Below, piece by piece: positions 36,628 through 46,150 of a stretch of 64,000 bases of DNA (within the stretch, counting starts at the first letter, position 1; each line of letters begins with the position of its first letter). The DNA is taken from assembly GCF_029254265.1 (NCBI RefSeq), contig NZ_JAQWXX010000047.1, forward strand, positions 114,671 to 178,670, read 5' to 3'. Below the pieces are notes generated by a model, which was not told where the DNA came from, made no database searches, and worked only from the letters and a program-made list of their open reading frames with translations. The DNA comes from Algoriphagus sp. (GTDB taxonomy: Bacteria > Bacteroidota > Bacteroidia > Cytophagales > Cyclobacteriaceae). The position numbers were made by a program, and so were the translations under genes.

Positions 36628-37944
36628 ATGCAAATAGCTTCCGTTAGAACTAAAAAGGTCCAAAATGCTTGGGCGATGTATGATTGGGCAAACTCGGTAT
36701 ATAGTTTAGTGATAACTTCTACCATTTTCCCTGTCTATTATAACAGTGTCACCAAAGGTATTGATGGTTCTGGGATTGTTGATTTTTTTGGGTTTAAGAT
36801 GATTAATACTGTTTTATATTCTTATTCAATTTCTTTTTCTTTTCTCATTATAGCTTTGATTTCACCTTTACTGTCCGGAATCGCCGATGCTAGTGGTAAA
36901 AAACTTCAGTTTATGAAGTTTTTCGCGTATTTAGGTTCTTTAGCATGTATTGCATTATTCTTTTTTGACGGGAGTAATCTGGAATTTGGGATTATTTGTA
37001 GCATCCTTGCTAGTATTGGCTATGCTGGAAGTATTGTGTTTTATAATGCCTATTTGCCAGAAATATCTATCCAAAGTGAATATGATCATCTCAGTGCAAA
37101 AGGATTTGCCTTAGGCTATATAGGGAGTGTAATTTTATTGATATTTAATTTGGTAATGATTACGTTTCCAGAATGGTTTGGACTTTCAGATGAAAGTTTT
37201 GCTCCTAGATTTTCATTCCTGATTACAGGAATTTGGTGGGCAGGATTTTCGCAGATTCCTTTTCGAATTTTGCCTAAAAATGTTTTTAATAAAAAAATTA
37301 AAAAAGAGTTCTTGGCAAAAGGGTATCAGGAAATCAGGAAAGTATTCAATGAAATACGACAGATAAAAGTGATGTCTCGTTTTCTTGCGTCTTTTTTCTT
37401 CTATTCGATGGGGGTGCAAACGGTTATGTACCTTGCCGCTACCTTTGGAGACAAGGAGCTTGGACTTCCTGGAGATCAATTAATCATAACAATTCTTATT
37501 ATTCAAATCGTCGCTATTTTCGGAAGTTTTCTTTTTGCTTTTATATCTGAGAGGCTAGGTAATAAAATAAGTTTAGTAATTATGGTTTTTATATGGACTG
37601 GAATCTGTGGTGCCGCTTATTATGTTTATACCGTTTATGAGTTTTTTGCTTTAGCTTTCGTGGTAGGGTTGGTTATGGGAGGAATTCAATCCATTTCTAG
37701 ATCTACATTTACTAAATTGATTCCAAAGCAAACTACAGATCATGCTTCTTATTTTAGTTTTTATGATGTCACTGAAAAAATTGCTATAGTTTTGGGTACT
37801 TTTTCTTATGGCTTTATCGAACAGCTTACAGGAAATATGAGAAATAGTGCTCTTTCTCTTGGCATTTTCTTTTTGGTAGGGTTAGGTTTTTTGTTGTTAG
37901 TAAGTATCCCTAAAAAAGGTTTAGAATTTCAAAGTGAATTGTGA
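36628..37944 (+). CDS. MFS transporter of the UMF1/Atg22-like type
   Basis: A 438-aa inner-membrane carrier with about 12 helices. The N-terminus (KKVQNAWAMYDWANSVYSLV) and the long central cytoplasmic loop fit the UMF1 (Atg22-like) branch of the major facilitator superfamily. The substrate is unknown; family members have been linked to amino-acid efflux. Its TGA overlaps the ATG of nnr by one base, so they are cotranscribed. Confidence 0.83.
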   Translation: MQIASVRTKKVQNAWAMYDWANSVYSLVITSTIFPVYYNSVTKGIDGSGIVDFFGFKMINTVLYSYSISFSFLIIALISPLLSGIADASGKKLQFMKFFAYLGSLACIALFFFDGSNLEFGIICSILASIGYAGSIVFYNAYLPEISIQSEYDHLSAKGFALGYIGSVILLIFNLVMITFPEWFGLSDESFAPRFSFLITGIWWAGFSQIPFRILPKNVFNKKIKKEFLAKGYQEIRKVFNEIRQIKVMSRFLASFFFYSMGVQTVMYLAATFGDKELGLPGDQLIITILIIQIVAIFGSFLFAFISERLGNKISLVIMVFIWTGICGAAYYVYTVYEFFALAFVVGLVMGGIQSISRSTFTKLIPKQTTDHASYFSFYDVTEKIAIVLGTFSYGFIEQLTGNMRNSALSLGIFFLVGLGFLLLVSIPKKGLEFQSEL

Positions 37945-39413
37945 TGCAAGAAATCTTTTCTGGAAATCAGGTTAAAATTCTTGATGCAGAATATCTGCAA
38001 CGGACAAGTATGAGTAGTTATCTTTTAATGGAACGTGCTGCTCAATCGTTTGTAGATTGGTTTCTAGAGCAAAAATACGAGAAGAGTTTTATCTTGTATG
38101 TAGCAATTGGAAGTGGGAATAATGGAGGGGATGGACTTGCTATAGCCCGACTTTTAAAAGAGAATGGATATGATTTAAAATTAATCATACTATTTGATTC
38201 GATTGCTGATTTGAGCAGTGATACCAAGATCAATTTTGATTTAATTTCGAAAGAAATAGATATTTATGATTGGAAGAATTTTTTATTTCAATCCCAAGGA
38301 ATTCTAATTGATGCATTTCTTGGTGTTGGTTTAAAAGGTAATTTAAGGCAGTCTGCAAAAGAAAGGATTGAATTTCTAAACCGGTTTGAAGGGGAAATAA
38401 TAAGTGTAGATATGCCGTCCGGTTTATACGCTGATGAATATCGGTCTACTGAGGCAGTTAAGGCCTCAAAAACGGTTACTTTTCAGTTTCCTAAACTAGC
38501 CCTTTTGGCACCTGACTATGCTGAGTTTTGTGGGGAATTAGTCGTTTTGGATATTGGAATTACTACAGATGTTGACTCTAAGTTGACTTCGAATAAATAT
38601 TTTCTTCAAGAAAAAGACTTGATGAGGCTTCATAAAAAGTTTAACCGGTTCAGTTACAAAGGTGACTTTGGGAAATGTTTAATTATTGGAGGAAGTCCAG
38701 GGAAAATGGGAGCTTTATTCTTAGCATGCAAAAGTGCTTTGCGTACTGGGGCGGGGCTTGTAACCTGTTATTTAGATGAGTTAGAGCGAACTATAATCCA
38801 AGGAAGTGTTCCAGAGGCGATGTGTACTTGGGGTTCTCTTCCGGAATTTGATCAATTTCATGCTCTAGCTATTGGTCCAGGTTGGGGGACAGATAACAGA
38901 ATTTCTGTATTTGAGAGAGTGTTAAAATCAAGCAAACATCCACTTGTTTTGGATGCGGATGCATTGAATTTATTGGCTCAAAAACCCTCTTTAATTAAAT
39001 TCTTGCCAAAAAACTCAATTCTCACCCCTCATTTAGGGGAGTTTAAAAGATTAGTAGGTGATTCAACCAACTACTTTGAGCGGATAAAACTAGCTAGAGA
39101 TTTCGCCATAAATAATGCTTTGATTTTAGTTTTGAAGGGTGCTAACACGGTCATAAGTCTACCAGATGGAAGACAAATATTTAACTCCTCCGGAACACAT
39201 TACATGGCGACAGCCGGGGCCGGAGACGTGTTGACTGGGATGATCGTAGCTTTCCTTGGAATGGGATATCTTCCTGAGAATGCTGCCTTATGTGCTGTAT
39301 ATCATCATGGATTGGCTGGAGAAATTGCTTCCAAAACCAAGCGAAGAGGATTGATCGCATCAGATATTATCGATAAGATCCCAGAAACATACTTGCGCTT
39401 AAATATTTCCTGA
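37944..39413 (+). CDS. nnr: Bifunctional NAD(P)H-hydrate repair enzyme
   Basis: A two-domain metabolite-repair protein. The N-terminal YjeF-type epimerase domain (residues about 1-215, with GSGNNGGDGLAIARLL near 55) interconverts R- and S-NAD(P)HX. The C-terminal kinase-fold dehydratase (about 230-489, with GSPGKMGALFLA, GPGWGTD, LDADALNLL and ATAGAGDVLTGMI) removes the water using ADP. I use the ATG at 37944 rather than the GTG at 37941. The gene overlaps the MFS gene by one base. Confident. Confidence 0.93.
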   Translation: MQEIFSGNQVKILDAEYLQRTSMSSYLLMERAAQSFVDWFLEQKYEKSFILYVAIGSGNNGGDGLAIARLLKENGYDLKLIILFDSIADLSSDTKINFDLISKEIDIYDWKNFLFQSQGILIDAFLGVGLKGNLRQSAKERIEFLNRFEGEIISVDMPSGLYADEYRSTEAVKASKTVTFQFPKLALLAPDYAEFCGELVVLDIGITTDVDSKLTSNKYFLQEKDLMRLHKKFNRFSYKGDFGKCLIIGGSPGKMGALFLACKSALRTGAGLVTCYLDELERTIIQGSVPEAMCTWGSLPEFDQFHALAIGPGWGTDNRISVFERVLKSSKHPLVLDADALNLLAQKPSLIKFLPKNSILTPHLGEFKRLVGDSTNYFERIKLARDFAINNALILVLKGANTVISLPDGRQIFNSSGTHYMATAGAGDVLTGMIVAFLGMGYLPENAALCAVYHHGLAGEIASKTKRRGLIASDIIDKIPETYLRLNIS

Positions 39414-39475
39414 ATTCTTATGTCTATACAAACTATCTGTATTCGGTGGGGTTTTTGGACTAGTTATTTTTCAAT

Positions 39476-40663
39476 ATGAAGGAAGAAAAGCTTTTACTCT
39501 GGACCCTTGCGGCCATCAACTTTATCCACATTGTAGATTTTATGATTCTGATGCCATTAGGCCCTCAGCTCATGAGGATCTTTGATATTTCTCCCAGAGA
39601 ATTTGGGTTATTGGTTTCTTCCTATACCTTCAGTGCTGGGATTTCAAGTTTCTTTGGAGCCTTCTTTCTGGATCGATTTGATCGGAAAAAGATTTTGCTT
39701 TGGGTTTATGTAGGATTCGCAATTTCAACTTTTGGCTGCGCACTTTCACCTACCTATCCAATATTACTTTCTGCAAGAGTTCTTTCAGGTCTTTTTGGAG
39801 GACTTACTTCAGCTCTTATCCTAGCTATTATTGGAGATGTGATTCCAGACACAAGGAGGGGTAGAGCAATGGGTTTAGTAATGGCGGCATTTTCGGTAGC
39901 TTCAGTTTTGGGAGTTCCTATGGGATTGTTCCTTGCAAGTTTATCTGATTGGCATATGCCTTTCTACATATTAACAGGATTGTCTATTTTAAGCCTTGGG
40001 ATGATAATCCGATACGTTCCTAATATAACTGAACATCTAAAAAATGATATTGTAAGACCAAATCCGATGGTCGTAATCAGACGAGTAACTGGGAATCAAA
40101 ATCAAATGCGTGCGATTACTCTTTCGGTAATGATGATGTTTGGGCAATTTATGATCATCCCTTTTTTAAGTCCCTATACCGTTGCAAACGTGGGGTTCTC
40201 TGAAATGCAGCTTACCTACATTTATATGGCAGGTGGGGCTTTTACGATCTTTACTTCCCCCTGGGTGGGTAAGCTTTCAGACAAGTATGGTAAGCTTCGG
40301 ATTTTCACCATATTCATGATTTTGAATGTGATCCCAATTGCTATTATTACTAATCTGGGCGTAACTCCAATTCCGTTTGTTCTAATGGTTTCCACTATGT
40401 TTTTTGTGACTTCAAATGGAAGATATGTTCCTGCTGCTGCGATTATTACTGGTACATCCAAGCCAGAAAACAGAGGTAGCTTCTTGAGTTTCAATTCGGC
40501 TATTCAGCAGTTGGCCACTGGCGTAGCTTCGTTGATCGCTGGGATTATTATTGGAGAGAATGCGGCTGGGGAATTGACTAATTTTAACGTTGTTGGTTAC
40601 ATAGCTATTGGATTTAGCTTGCTTTGTATTCCTATAGCGCGAAGAGTAGAAATCGTGAGCTAA
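39476..40663 (+). CDS. MFS transporter, drug/arabinose-efflux type
   Basis: A 395-aa carrier with 12 helices and MFS signatures: GAFFLDRFDRKKILL after the second helix, and RRGRAMGLVMAAFSVASVLGVPMG in the fourth and fifth. It resembles the AraJ/multidrug-efflux MFS class. The substrate is unknown. It stands 62 bp after nnr and ends before a convergent terminator for asnS, so it is likely an independent unit. Confidence 0.88.
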   Translation: MKEEKLLLWTLAAINFIHIVDFMILMPLGPQLMRIFDISPREFGLLVSSYTFSAGISSFFGAFFLDRFDRKKILLWVYVGFAISTFGCALSPTYPILLSARVLSGLFGGLTSALILAIIGDVIPDTRRGRAMGLVMAAFSVASVLGVPMGLFLASLSDWHMPFYILTGLSILSLGMIIRYVPNITEHLKNDIVRPNPMVVIRRVTGNQNQMRAITLSVMMMFGQFMIIPFLSPYTVANVGFSEMQLTYIYMAGGAFTIFTSPWVGKLSDKYGKLRIFTIFMILNVIPIAIITNLGVTPIPFVLMVSTMFFVTSNGRYVPAAAIITGTSKPENRGSFLSFNSAIQQLATGVASLIAGIIIGENAAGELTNFNVVGYIAIGFSLLCIPIARRVEIVS

Positions 40664-40728
40664 ACCCAAAATATGCAATAGATATTCTGTTTCACTCTCC
40701 ATTATGAACCTTATTGCATAATTCAGGC

Positions 40729-40761
40729 GAAAAAAAATCCCCAACTTTTCAGCTGGGGATC
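40729..40761 (-). terminator. Terminator of asnS
   Basis: On the minus strand, ATCCCCAGC and GTTGGGGAT form a stem followed by a run of eight T residues (A-tract at 40730-40737 on the plus strand). It lies just downstream of the asnS stop. Confidence 0.85.
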
Positions 40762-40766
40762 TTTCT

Positions 40767-42218
40767 TTAAAACTCTGCGTTGCCCGGTGTCCTTGGGAAT
40801 GCGATGACGTCTCTGATATTCCCCATTCCAGTAACAAATTGGACCATTCGCTCGAAGCCTAGCCCAAATCCTGCATGAGGTGTAGCTCCAAATCTCCTAG
40901 TATCTAAATACCACCACATTTCTTCTTGTGGAATATTCATTTCCTCCATACGCTTGGTCAATACATCGAGTCTTTCCTCGCGTTGAGATCCTCCGACAAT
41001 TTCACCGATTCCAGGGAAAAGGATATCCATGGCTGCAACGGTTTTTCCATCTTCATTTTGGCGCATGTAGAAGGATTTTATCTCTTTTGGATAGTCAGTA
41101 AGAATAACTGGTTTTTTGAAGTGCTTCTCTACCAAGAATCGCTCATGCTCAGATTGTAAATCTGCCCCCCAAGAATCGATTAGGTACTGGAATTTCTTTT
41201 TCTTGTTAGGATTTGAATTTCTCAAAATATCGATCGCTTCAGTATAGGTTATTCTCACGAAATCATTTTCTGAAACAAATTTCAATTTTTCTATCAAAGA
41301 CAATTCGGAGCGCTGATCTGCAGGTTTATTTTTCTCCTCTTCCACCAATCTATTTTCTAGGAATAGTAGATCATCCTGACAGTTTTCTAAAGCGTAATTA
41401 ATGACATATTTCAAGAAATCTTCAGCTAGATCCGCATTGTCCTCCGCATCATAAAAAGCCATCTCTGGTTCAATCATCCAAAATTCTGCAAGATGCCTTG
41501 TGGTATTGGAGTTTTCTGCACGGAAAGTAGGGCCAAAAGTATAAATCTCAGCAAGAGCCATAGCAGCAAGTTCACCTTCTAACTGGCCTGATACAGTCAA
41601 TTTAGTCTCTCTTTCGAAGAAATCTTGTTTAAAGTCGATTTTGCCCTCTGTGTTTTTAGGGGGATTCATTAGATCAAGTGTTGTCACTTTGAAAGTTTCC
41701 CCAGCACCTTCAGCATCTGAAGCCGTTATAATTGGCGTGTGAATGTAGAAGAATCCTTTATCGTTGAAATATTTGTTGACAGCAAAAGCCAAAGCATGCC
41801 TAACCCTAAAAACTGCACTAAAGGTACTTGTGCGCATCCTTAAGTGAGCAATTTCCCGAAGAAATTCAAGTGAATGCTTTTTTGGTTGAAGGGGATATTT
41901 CTCTGGGTCCGCTTCACCAAGCACCTCAATTGATGCTGCATTCAACTCTGAACTTTGTCCTGAGCCTTGAGAAGCAACCACTTTTCCTTTTATTTTTAGG
42001 CAGGCACCAGTGCTACATTTTTTTAATATTTCTTCTGAAATTACAGTTGGATCTGCGACAATTTGGTAGTTGGTGATCGTCGAGCCATCATTAAGTGCGA
42101 TAAATGAAACGTTTTTATTCCCTCTCTTAGTTCTTACCCAACCCATTAAAGTGACCTCTGAGTCAATAGGGGCCTGTTCGAGGATATTTTTGATTTTTAT
42201 ACGTTTGTTGAATGCCAT
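40767..42218 (-). CDS. asnS: Asparaginyl-tRNA synthetase
   Basis: Class IIb aminoacyl-tRNA synthetase that charges tRNA-Asn. The N-terminal OB-fold anticodon-binding domain (residues about 15-115, with [14 protein letters not shown]) precedes the catalytic domain with motif 2 [21 protein letters not shown] and motif 3 [15 protein letters not shown]. 483 aa is the Bacteroidota length, longer than the usual 466 because of an insert near residues 285-310. It is divergent from rpoN with a 174-bp gap. Confidence 0.97.
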   Translation of the reverse strand: MAFNKRIKIKNILEQAPIDSEVTLMGWVRTKRGNKNVSFIALNDGSTITNYQIVADPTVISEEILKKCSTGACLKIKGKVVASQGSGQSSELNAASIEVLGEADPEKYPLQPKKHSLEFLREIAHLRMRTSTFSAVFRVRHALAFAVNKYFNDKGFFYIHTPIITASDAEGAGETFKVTTLDLMNPPKNTEGKIDFKQDFFERETKLTVSGQLEGELAAMALAEIYTFGPTFRAENSNTTRHLAEFWMIEPEMAFYDAEDNADLAEDFLKYVINYALENCQDDLLFLENRLVEEEKNKPADQRSELSLIEKLKFVSENDFVRITYTEAIDILRNSNPNKKKKFQYLIDSWGADLQSEHERFLVEKHFKKPVILTDYPKEIKSFYMRQNEDGKTVAAMDILFPGIGEIVGGSQREERLDVLTKRMEEMNIPQEEMWWYLDTRRFGATPHAGFGLGFERMVQFVTGMGNIRDVIAFPRTPGNAEF

Positions 42219-42317
42219 GTGGTGATTTTTTTGCGGAAGTGGAATCTCCGATGTTTTTTTGTGGATTGCAAAAAAACGATTAAATCAGCTTTTTATCAAA
42301 AAATTGATCGTTTTTCC

Positions 42318-42325
42318 TAACTTTG
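42318..42325 (+). promoter_or_regulatory. Candidate -7 element for rpoN
   Basis: TAACTTTG fits TAxxTTTG exactly. No TTTG lies 19-20 bases upstream, so the -33 part is poor. The start would be near 42332, 60 bases before the rpoN ATG. Confidence 0.35.
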
Positions 42326-42392
42326 AATTATTGGCTTTTTCACTTGGAAAAGCCTTTTTTGAACCCAAATAGCAGGTTTAATCCAATTCTGA

Positions 42393-43847
42393 ATGCAAAA
42401 GCTAAATCTTAGCCAATCACTTTCTCAAAAGCTTTCCCCACAGCAAATCCAATTTATCAAATTGTTACAGGTGCCGACGGCTGAGCTCGATACTCGAATC
42501 GAAGAAGAACTCGAGATTAATCCTGCTTTGGAAGAAGGCAAAAGCGAAGATTCTGATAATTCTGAGGATGAATTTGATGATAATTCCGAAGAGGATTTTT
42601 CTTCAGATGACCGTGATGTAAATATCGATGATTACTTAGATGATGAATATGGTGGGTACAAAATGCAAGGAGATGGGAATTACAGTCCTGATGATGAGGA
42701 TCGTGAAATCCCAATTTCTAGCCAGTCATCTTTGCATGAGCAACTATTGTCACAACTCAGTTTTTTAAGATTAGATGAGCGGCAGCGAATTATTGGAAGA
42801 CAACTTATAGGCAGTATCGAAAATGATGGCTATATCCGAAGAGACTTGGAGGCCATTATTAATGACTTAGCATTCAGTCAAAATATTGAAACGGATTTTG
42901 ATGAAGTAGAAGAGATCCTGAGGAAAGTCCAAAACTTTGATCCTGCTGGAATAGCCGCCCGGAATTTACAAGAATGTCTAATTATTCAATTGGAGCGAAA
43001 AGAGCACCCTGATGATCCCACTGTGCAGCATGCGCTGATGATAATTCAAGACTGCTTTGATGAGTTTACAAAAAAACACTATTCCAAGATTCAGAAGAAA
43101 TGCGATCTCTCAGAAGAGGAAATTAAAGAGGCAGTGAATTTAATTACAAAATTAAATCCAAAACCTGGAGGAGTAGCAGAAGGGCTGGTAAGAACACAAT
43201 ACGTAATTCCTGATTTCATATTGAATCAAGTAGGTGGAAAGTTTGAGATAAGTCTCAACTCCAAAAATGCACCAGAGCTTCGGATTTCCCGCTCATATTC
43301 AGAGATGTTTGATGCGTATGATAAGAGTGACAAAAAAGATAAAAAGCTTAAAGAAACGGTTACTTTCGTTAAGCAAAAACTAGACGCTGCTAAATGGTTT
43401 ATTGATGCGATTAAGCAGCGTCAAAACACTCTCCTTCGAACTATGGAGGCTATTCTGAAGTATCAAAAAGAATTTTTTATCGATGGTGATGAGACAAACC
43501 TTAGACCTATGATCTTGAAGGATATTGCTGAAAGGATCGATATGGATATCTCTACAGTATCTAGAGTGGCCAATAGTAAATCAATTCAAACAGAATTTGG
43601 AGTTTATCCTTTGAAATACTTTTTCTCTGAAGGGATTGCTACAGATAGCGGAGAGGATGTCAGTAATAGAGAAGTAAAATCCGTCTTGCAAACTATGGTA
43701 AATGAGGAAGATAAGAAACGGCCACTTTCAGACGATAAGTTGGTCAAAATGTTAAATAAAAGAGGGTATAATATTGCAAGGAGGACTGTGGCGAAATATC
43801 GAGAGCAACTTCAGATCCCAGTAGCAAGGCTAAGAAAAGAACTGTAG
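42393..43847 (+). CDS. rpoN: RNA polymerase sigma-54 factor
   Basis: RpoN directs polymerase to -24/-12 promoters that need AAA+ activators. Region I is Gln/Leu-rich (SQSLSQKLSPQQIQFIKLLQ), followed by a long acidic region II (residues about 48-95), the core-binding domain, a helix-turn-helix around 400 and the RpoN box ARRTVAKYRE near 464-473. The 484-aa length is normal. It overlaps the next gene by one base. No enhancer-binding activator occurs in this window. Confidence 0.96.
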   Translation: MQKLNLSQSLSQKLSPQQIQFIKLLQVPTAELDTRIEEELEINPALEEGKSEDSDNSEDEFDDNSEEDFSSDDRDVNIDDYLDDEYGGYKMQGDGNYSPDDEDREIPISSQSSLHEQLLSQLSFLRLDERQRIIGRQLIGSIENDGYIRRDLEAIINDLAFSQNIETDFDEVEEILRKVQNFDPAGIAARNLQECLIIQLERKEHPDDPTVQHALMIIQDCFDEFTKKHYSKIQKKCDLSEEEIKEAVNLITKLNPKPGGVAEGLVRTQYVIPDFILNQVGGKFEISLNSKNAPELRISRSYSEMFDAYDKSDKKDKKLKETVTFVKQKLDAAKWFIDAIKQRQNTLLRTMEAILKYQKEFFIDGDETNLRPMILKDIAERIDMDISTVSRVANSKSIQTEFGVYPLKYFFSEGIATDSGEDVSNREVKSVLQTMVNEEDKKRPLSDDKLVKMLNKRGYNIARRTVAKYREQLQIPVARLRKEL

Positions 43848-44467
43848 TGCAGCGAATACTTTCTTTATTTATCTCAGTTGTCTTTCAACCTCTAATTATC
43901 CCAACTTTGGTATTTGGGTTAATCTTTTTTGTGGTACCTGAATCCACCAGTTTGCCTTTGGAGTTTAAGACTAGAATCTTTTACCTGATTGTACTTTCTA
44001 CTTTTGCAATACCGATGATTACTATTTTCGGCTTAAGGCTAAGCGGGACATTGAAAAGTCTTCATATGGAAACTATTCAAGATCGAGTCATTCCATTTTC
44101 CATCACGTCAGCTTATTACTTGCTAACTCTCTATTTTTTGTACGATAAGTCTGAGCTTGACCCTATTCTTTGGCAGGTGCTCGGAATCATTACTTCCACA
44201 GTCTTGGTGTTGACTTTAGTGACGTTTTTCTGGAAAATGTCTGCCCATATGACTGGGATGGGAGGGCTTTTAGCAGTGGTTTTGGTACTGGGATTCAAGT
44301 TCCCAACATTTGAAGTCCTTTATCCATTATTGCTTACAATTATGCTGACTGGTGTAGTTGGAAGTTCGAGGATGTATTTATCAGCGCATCGGCCGGTAGA
44401 AGTTTATGTTGGGTTAATCTTTGGATTTTTGGTTTGCTTTTTAGGATTTTCGTATTTGTGGGCATAA
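43847..44467 (+). CDS. PAP2-like integral membrane protein
   Basis: A 206-aa polytopic membrane protein of about six helices. It resembles the phosphatidic-acid phosphatase 2-like membrane family: WKMSAHMTGMGGLLAV (about 128-143) and SSRMYLSAHRPVEVYVG near 178, with His/Arg residues that could form the phosphatase site. The complete KxxxxxxRP signature is not present, so activity is uncertain. It starts with GTG, overlapping the rpoN stop by one base. Function by family resemblance only. Confidence 0.68.
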   Translation: MQRILSLFISVVFQPLIIPTLVFGLIFFVVPESTSLPLEFKTRIFYLIVLSTFAIPMITIFGLRLSGTLKSLHMETIQDRVIPFSITSAYYLLTLYFLYDKSELDPILWQVLGIITSTVLVLTLVTFFWKMSAHMTGMGGLLAVVLVLGFKFPTFEVLYPLLLTIMLTGVVGSSRMYLSAHRPVEVYVGLIFGFLVCFLGFSYLWA

Positions 44468-44496
44468 AAAAACCGGACTTAAGATCCGGTTTAAAA
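44467..44496. terminator. Bidirectional terminator after the PAP2-like gene
   Basis: ACCGGA and TCCGGT form a stem around CTTAAGA, with A and T tracts on either side. It lies between convergent genes. Confidence 0.75.
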
Positions 44497-44512
44497 GTTG
44501 ATTCATTACGAA

Positions 44513-45262
44513 TTAGAAAACATTTATTGCAATTCCAAAATTGATCTGACTTGCTTGATTTGCAAAAGGACCTTTGCCACTTTGAAATAAATCATTTAAT
44601 CCAAAATATGACCAAGCATAAAAACCAGGAGACCCTGCTTTAACACTAATTCCGTATCGGAATTTTTCAAAACCATAATTTTGAGAATCTTTCACTTGTC
44701 GCTTGAGTCCTGTAGAATCTTCGTACCTAATTTTTGTATGTGAATTATATAAATATCCGATTTTAGCACCTACACTGAATCTGAATCCCTGTGAATAATT
44801 AGGTTTGTTCAAGTGATAGGTAAAATCAATTGGGAGATCAAAGTAATTCGCGGCCACCACATTCTTGTTGATCCGAATATTATCACCAAAAACATCAGTT
44901 ATTAGAAGTAATTCGCTTGATTCTGGACCTAAATCCTCATTCATAAATAAGTTTTGGTCATCATTGAATGCGTATTTGTCTGTGCCAACACCAACACCTA
45001 TGTCCATAGTCATTCCTGATCCTTTTCCTAAAATCTCAATAGGATAAGAGTAATAGACATTGAAAGTACGTGAGGCAAAGAAATTCACACCCATTTCAGC
45101 TGGTCGATTATTCAACTGAGAAAAACCAAATTCAAATTTCAAATCACTTGGGATATTAGGTCGACCACCAATCGGGTTTTTTGGTTTTTTTTCGGTCTCT
45201 TGCGCAAAAGCTCCTTGAAAAAGGGTTAAGGCAAGTAAGAAGGAGAATATTTTTTTCATCAA
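44513..45262 (-). CDS. Outer-membrane beta-barrel family protein
   Basis: A 249-aa exported protein: signal peptide MKKIFSFLLALTLFQGAFAQ, then beta strands such as LKFEFGFSQLNN, FRFSVGAKIGYLYNSH and the closing INFGIAINVF. The pattern suggests a small outer-membrane barrel with an amphipathic C-terminus; a more specific function is not evident. The start could be either of two adjacent Met codons (45262 or 45259). Its upstream gap leads to the tRNA-Arg attachment site. Confidence 0.72.
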   Translation of the reverse strand: MMKKIFSFLLALTLFQGAFAQETEKKPKNPIGGRPNIPSDLKFEFGFSQLNNRPAEMGVNFFASRTFNVYYSYPIEILGKGSGMTMDIGVGVGTDKYAFNDDQNLFMNEDLGPESSELLLITDVFGDNIRINKNVVAANYFDLPIDFTYHLNKPNYSQGFRFSVGAKIGYLYNSHTKIRYEDSTGLKRQVKDSQNYGFEKFRYGISVKAGSPGFYAWSYFGLNDLFQSGKGPFANQASQINFGIAINVF

Positions 45263-45395
45263 ATAGTTACTTTTTCGGCATTGGATGCGGGCAAAAATAG
45301 GAAATCCCTAATGATTTACCCCTCTTTTGATCTTAATTATTCTAAAGGCAGCTGAATTATCTTTAAGTTTTTCTGGTTTTAATTGCAGTATGATA

Positions 45396-45426
45396 TTTGG
45401 AAAAAAAAGATTTCCAAGTACCTTTG
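45396..45426 (+). promoter_or_regulatory. Host promoter of tRNA-Arg (left copy)
   Basis: TTTG (45396-45399), exactly 19 bases, then TACCTTTG (45419-45426), a perfect Bacteroidota promoter. The predicted start is about 5 bases before the tRNA. The final TTTG of the -7 box is the first part of the 92-bp repeat, so only this left copy has a complete promoter. Confidence 0.75.
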
Positions 45427-45514
45427 CATTCCAATATGGCTTCGTAGCTCAACTGAATAGAGCACCTGATTACGGCTCAGGAGGTTTCAAGTTTGAATCT
45501 TGACGAGGTCACAA
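45423..45514 (+). repeat. Left attachment repeat (attL) of the integrated element
   Basis: A 92-bp direct repeat, identical base for base to 63868-63959. It contains 15 bases of upstream DNA, the whole tRNA-Arg gene and three bases after it. The interval between the two starts is 18,445 bp and holds a tyrosine integrase near the right end, which defines the element. Confidence 0.97.
45438..45511 (+). tRNA. tRNA-Arg (anticodon ACG), left copy at attL
   Basis: Full cloverleaf: acceptor GGCTTCG/CGAGGTC, D-stem GCTC/GAGC, anticodon stem CCTGA/TCAGG with loop TTACGGC (anticodon ACG), T-stem TCAAG/CTTGA, discriminator A; CCA not encoded. This copy has the perfect upstream promoter, so it is probably the expressed one. 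Its original downstream terminator was displaced by the element and is now beyond the right copy. Confidence 0.97.
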
Positions 45515-45544
45515 GTTACGCGAAATAGAGGCACATTTTACAAC

Positions 45545-45569
45545 GTTTTGTCTCCATTTCTTGTCACCC
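45545..45569 (+). repeat. Left copy of a 25-bp repeat flanking the attachment sites
   Basis: GTTTTGTCTCCATTTCTTGT followed by CACCC; 22 of 25 positions match the right copy at 63783-63807, in the same orientation. It lies 30 bp inside the attL repeat. Likely an arm-type binding site for the integrase or an accessory factor; see the findings. It is followed by an inverted repeat: CCCTC (45567-45571) pairs with GAGGG (45580-45584). Confidence 0.7.
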
Positions 45570-45608
45570 TCCGAAAACTGAGGGAGACACAGATCGCGAA
45601 AAAGACAA

Positions 45609-45640
45609 GGGAGGAGCGAAAAGCTTCTCCCTTTTTTTGT
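45609..45640 (+). terminator. Element-borne terminator downstream of the left tRNA-Arg
   Basis: GGGAG (45609-45613) with CTCCC (45627-45631), the near-paired AGC/GCT inside, then T7. It points in the direction of the left tRNA gene and replaces the native terminator that integration moved 18 kb away. Confidence 0.75.
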
Positions 45641-45647
45641 TTTTGCT

Positions 45648-46100
45648 TCAAAGCTTCCCCTCATCCGCAAAGCTGTAGTAACCCTGACCCGCTGTGAGAA
45701 TCAAATGATCCAACAGTTCCATGTCAACATGTTTGCAGGCTTCCTTGACGCGGTTGGTTAATCGGATGTCTGGTTCAGATGGTGTGAGTCTTCCAGAGGG
45801 GTGATTGTGTGCCAGAATGATTCCTGATGCAAGTGTTTTTAAACCCATGCTGAGAATCAATTTTGTGTCTGCGACCACCGAGGAGACACCTCCTTGGAAG
45901 GCCTTGTAGTATCCGATTACCGTATTCGCTCTATTGAGGTAAAGGATCACAAACTCCTCCCTCGCTTCAATCAGGTCTTGGTCAAATACTTTTTCAAAGA
46001 TTTTGAAGGCATCTTGACTTGATCTGATTGACCCGTGTGCTGTTTTTTCTTCTGTTCTTCGGTAACTGAGCTTAAGCTCATATAGAAAGTTTTCCATCAT
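45648..46100 (-). CDS. RadC-like JAMM-domain protein
   Basis: A 150-aa protein with the JAMM/MPN metalloprotease-like motif of RadC: HNHPSG (H98-G103) followed by PSEPD (D111), and an upstream glutamate at E48/E49. It lacks the N-terminal UPF0758 helix-hairpin-helix half of housekeeping RadC. Such short forms are typical of Bacteroidota mobile elements; their function is unproven. Leftmost gene of the element, 137 bp from attL. A terminator separates it from the DUF3871 gene upstream, so it probably has its own promoter. Confidence 0.88.
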   Translation of the reverse strand: MMENFLYELKLSYRRTEEKTAHGSIRSSQDAFKIFEKVFDQDLIEAREEFVILYLNRANTVIGYYKAFQGGVSSVVADTKLILSMGLKTLASGIILAHNHPSGRLTPSEPDIRLTNRVKEACKHVDMELLDHLILTAGQGYYSFADEGKL

Positions 46101-46116
46101 GCTTCTCGAAAAAGAA

Positions 46117-46150
46117 ACCCCACCGGTTTAAATCAGTGGGGTTTTCGTTT
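46117..46150 (-). terminator. Terminator of the DUF3871 gene
   Basis: On the minus strand, AACCCCACTG and CCGGTGGGGTT form a stem, followed by TTCTTTTT. It lies between the DUF3871 stop and the RadC-like start. Confidence 0.75.

Noticed and set aside
40412..40837. 141-codon minus-strand frame between the MFS gene and asnS
   Set aside because: Runs antisense through the end of the MFS gene and across the asnS terminator and 3' end; both neighbours are solid genes.
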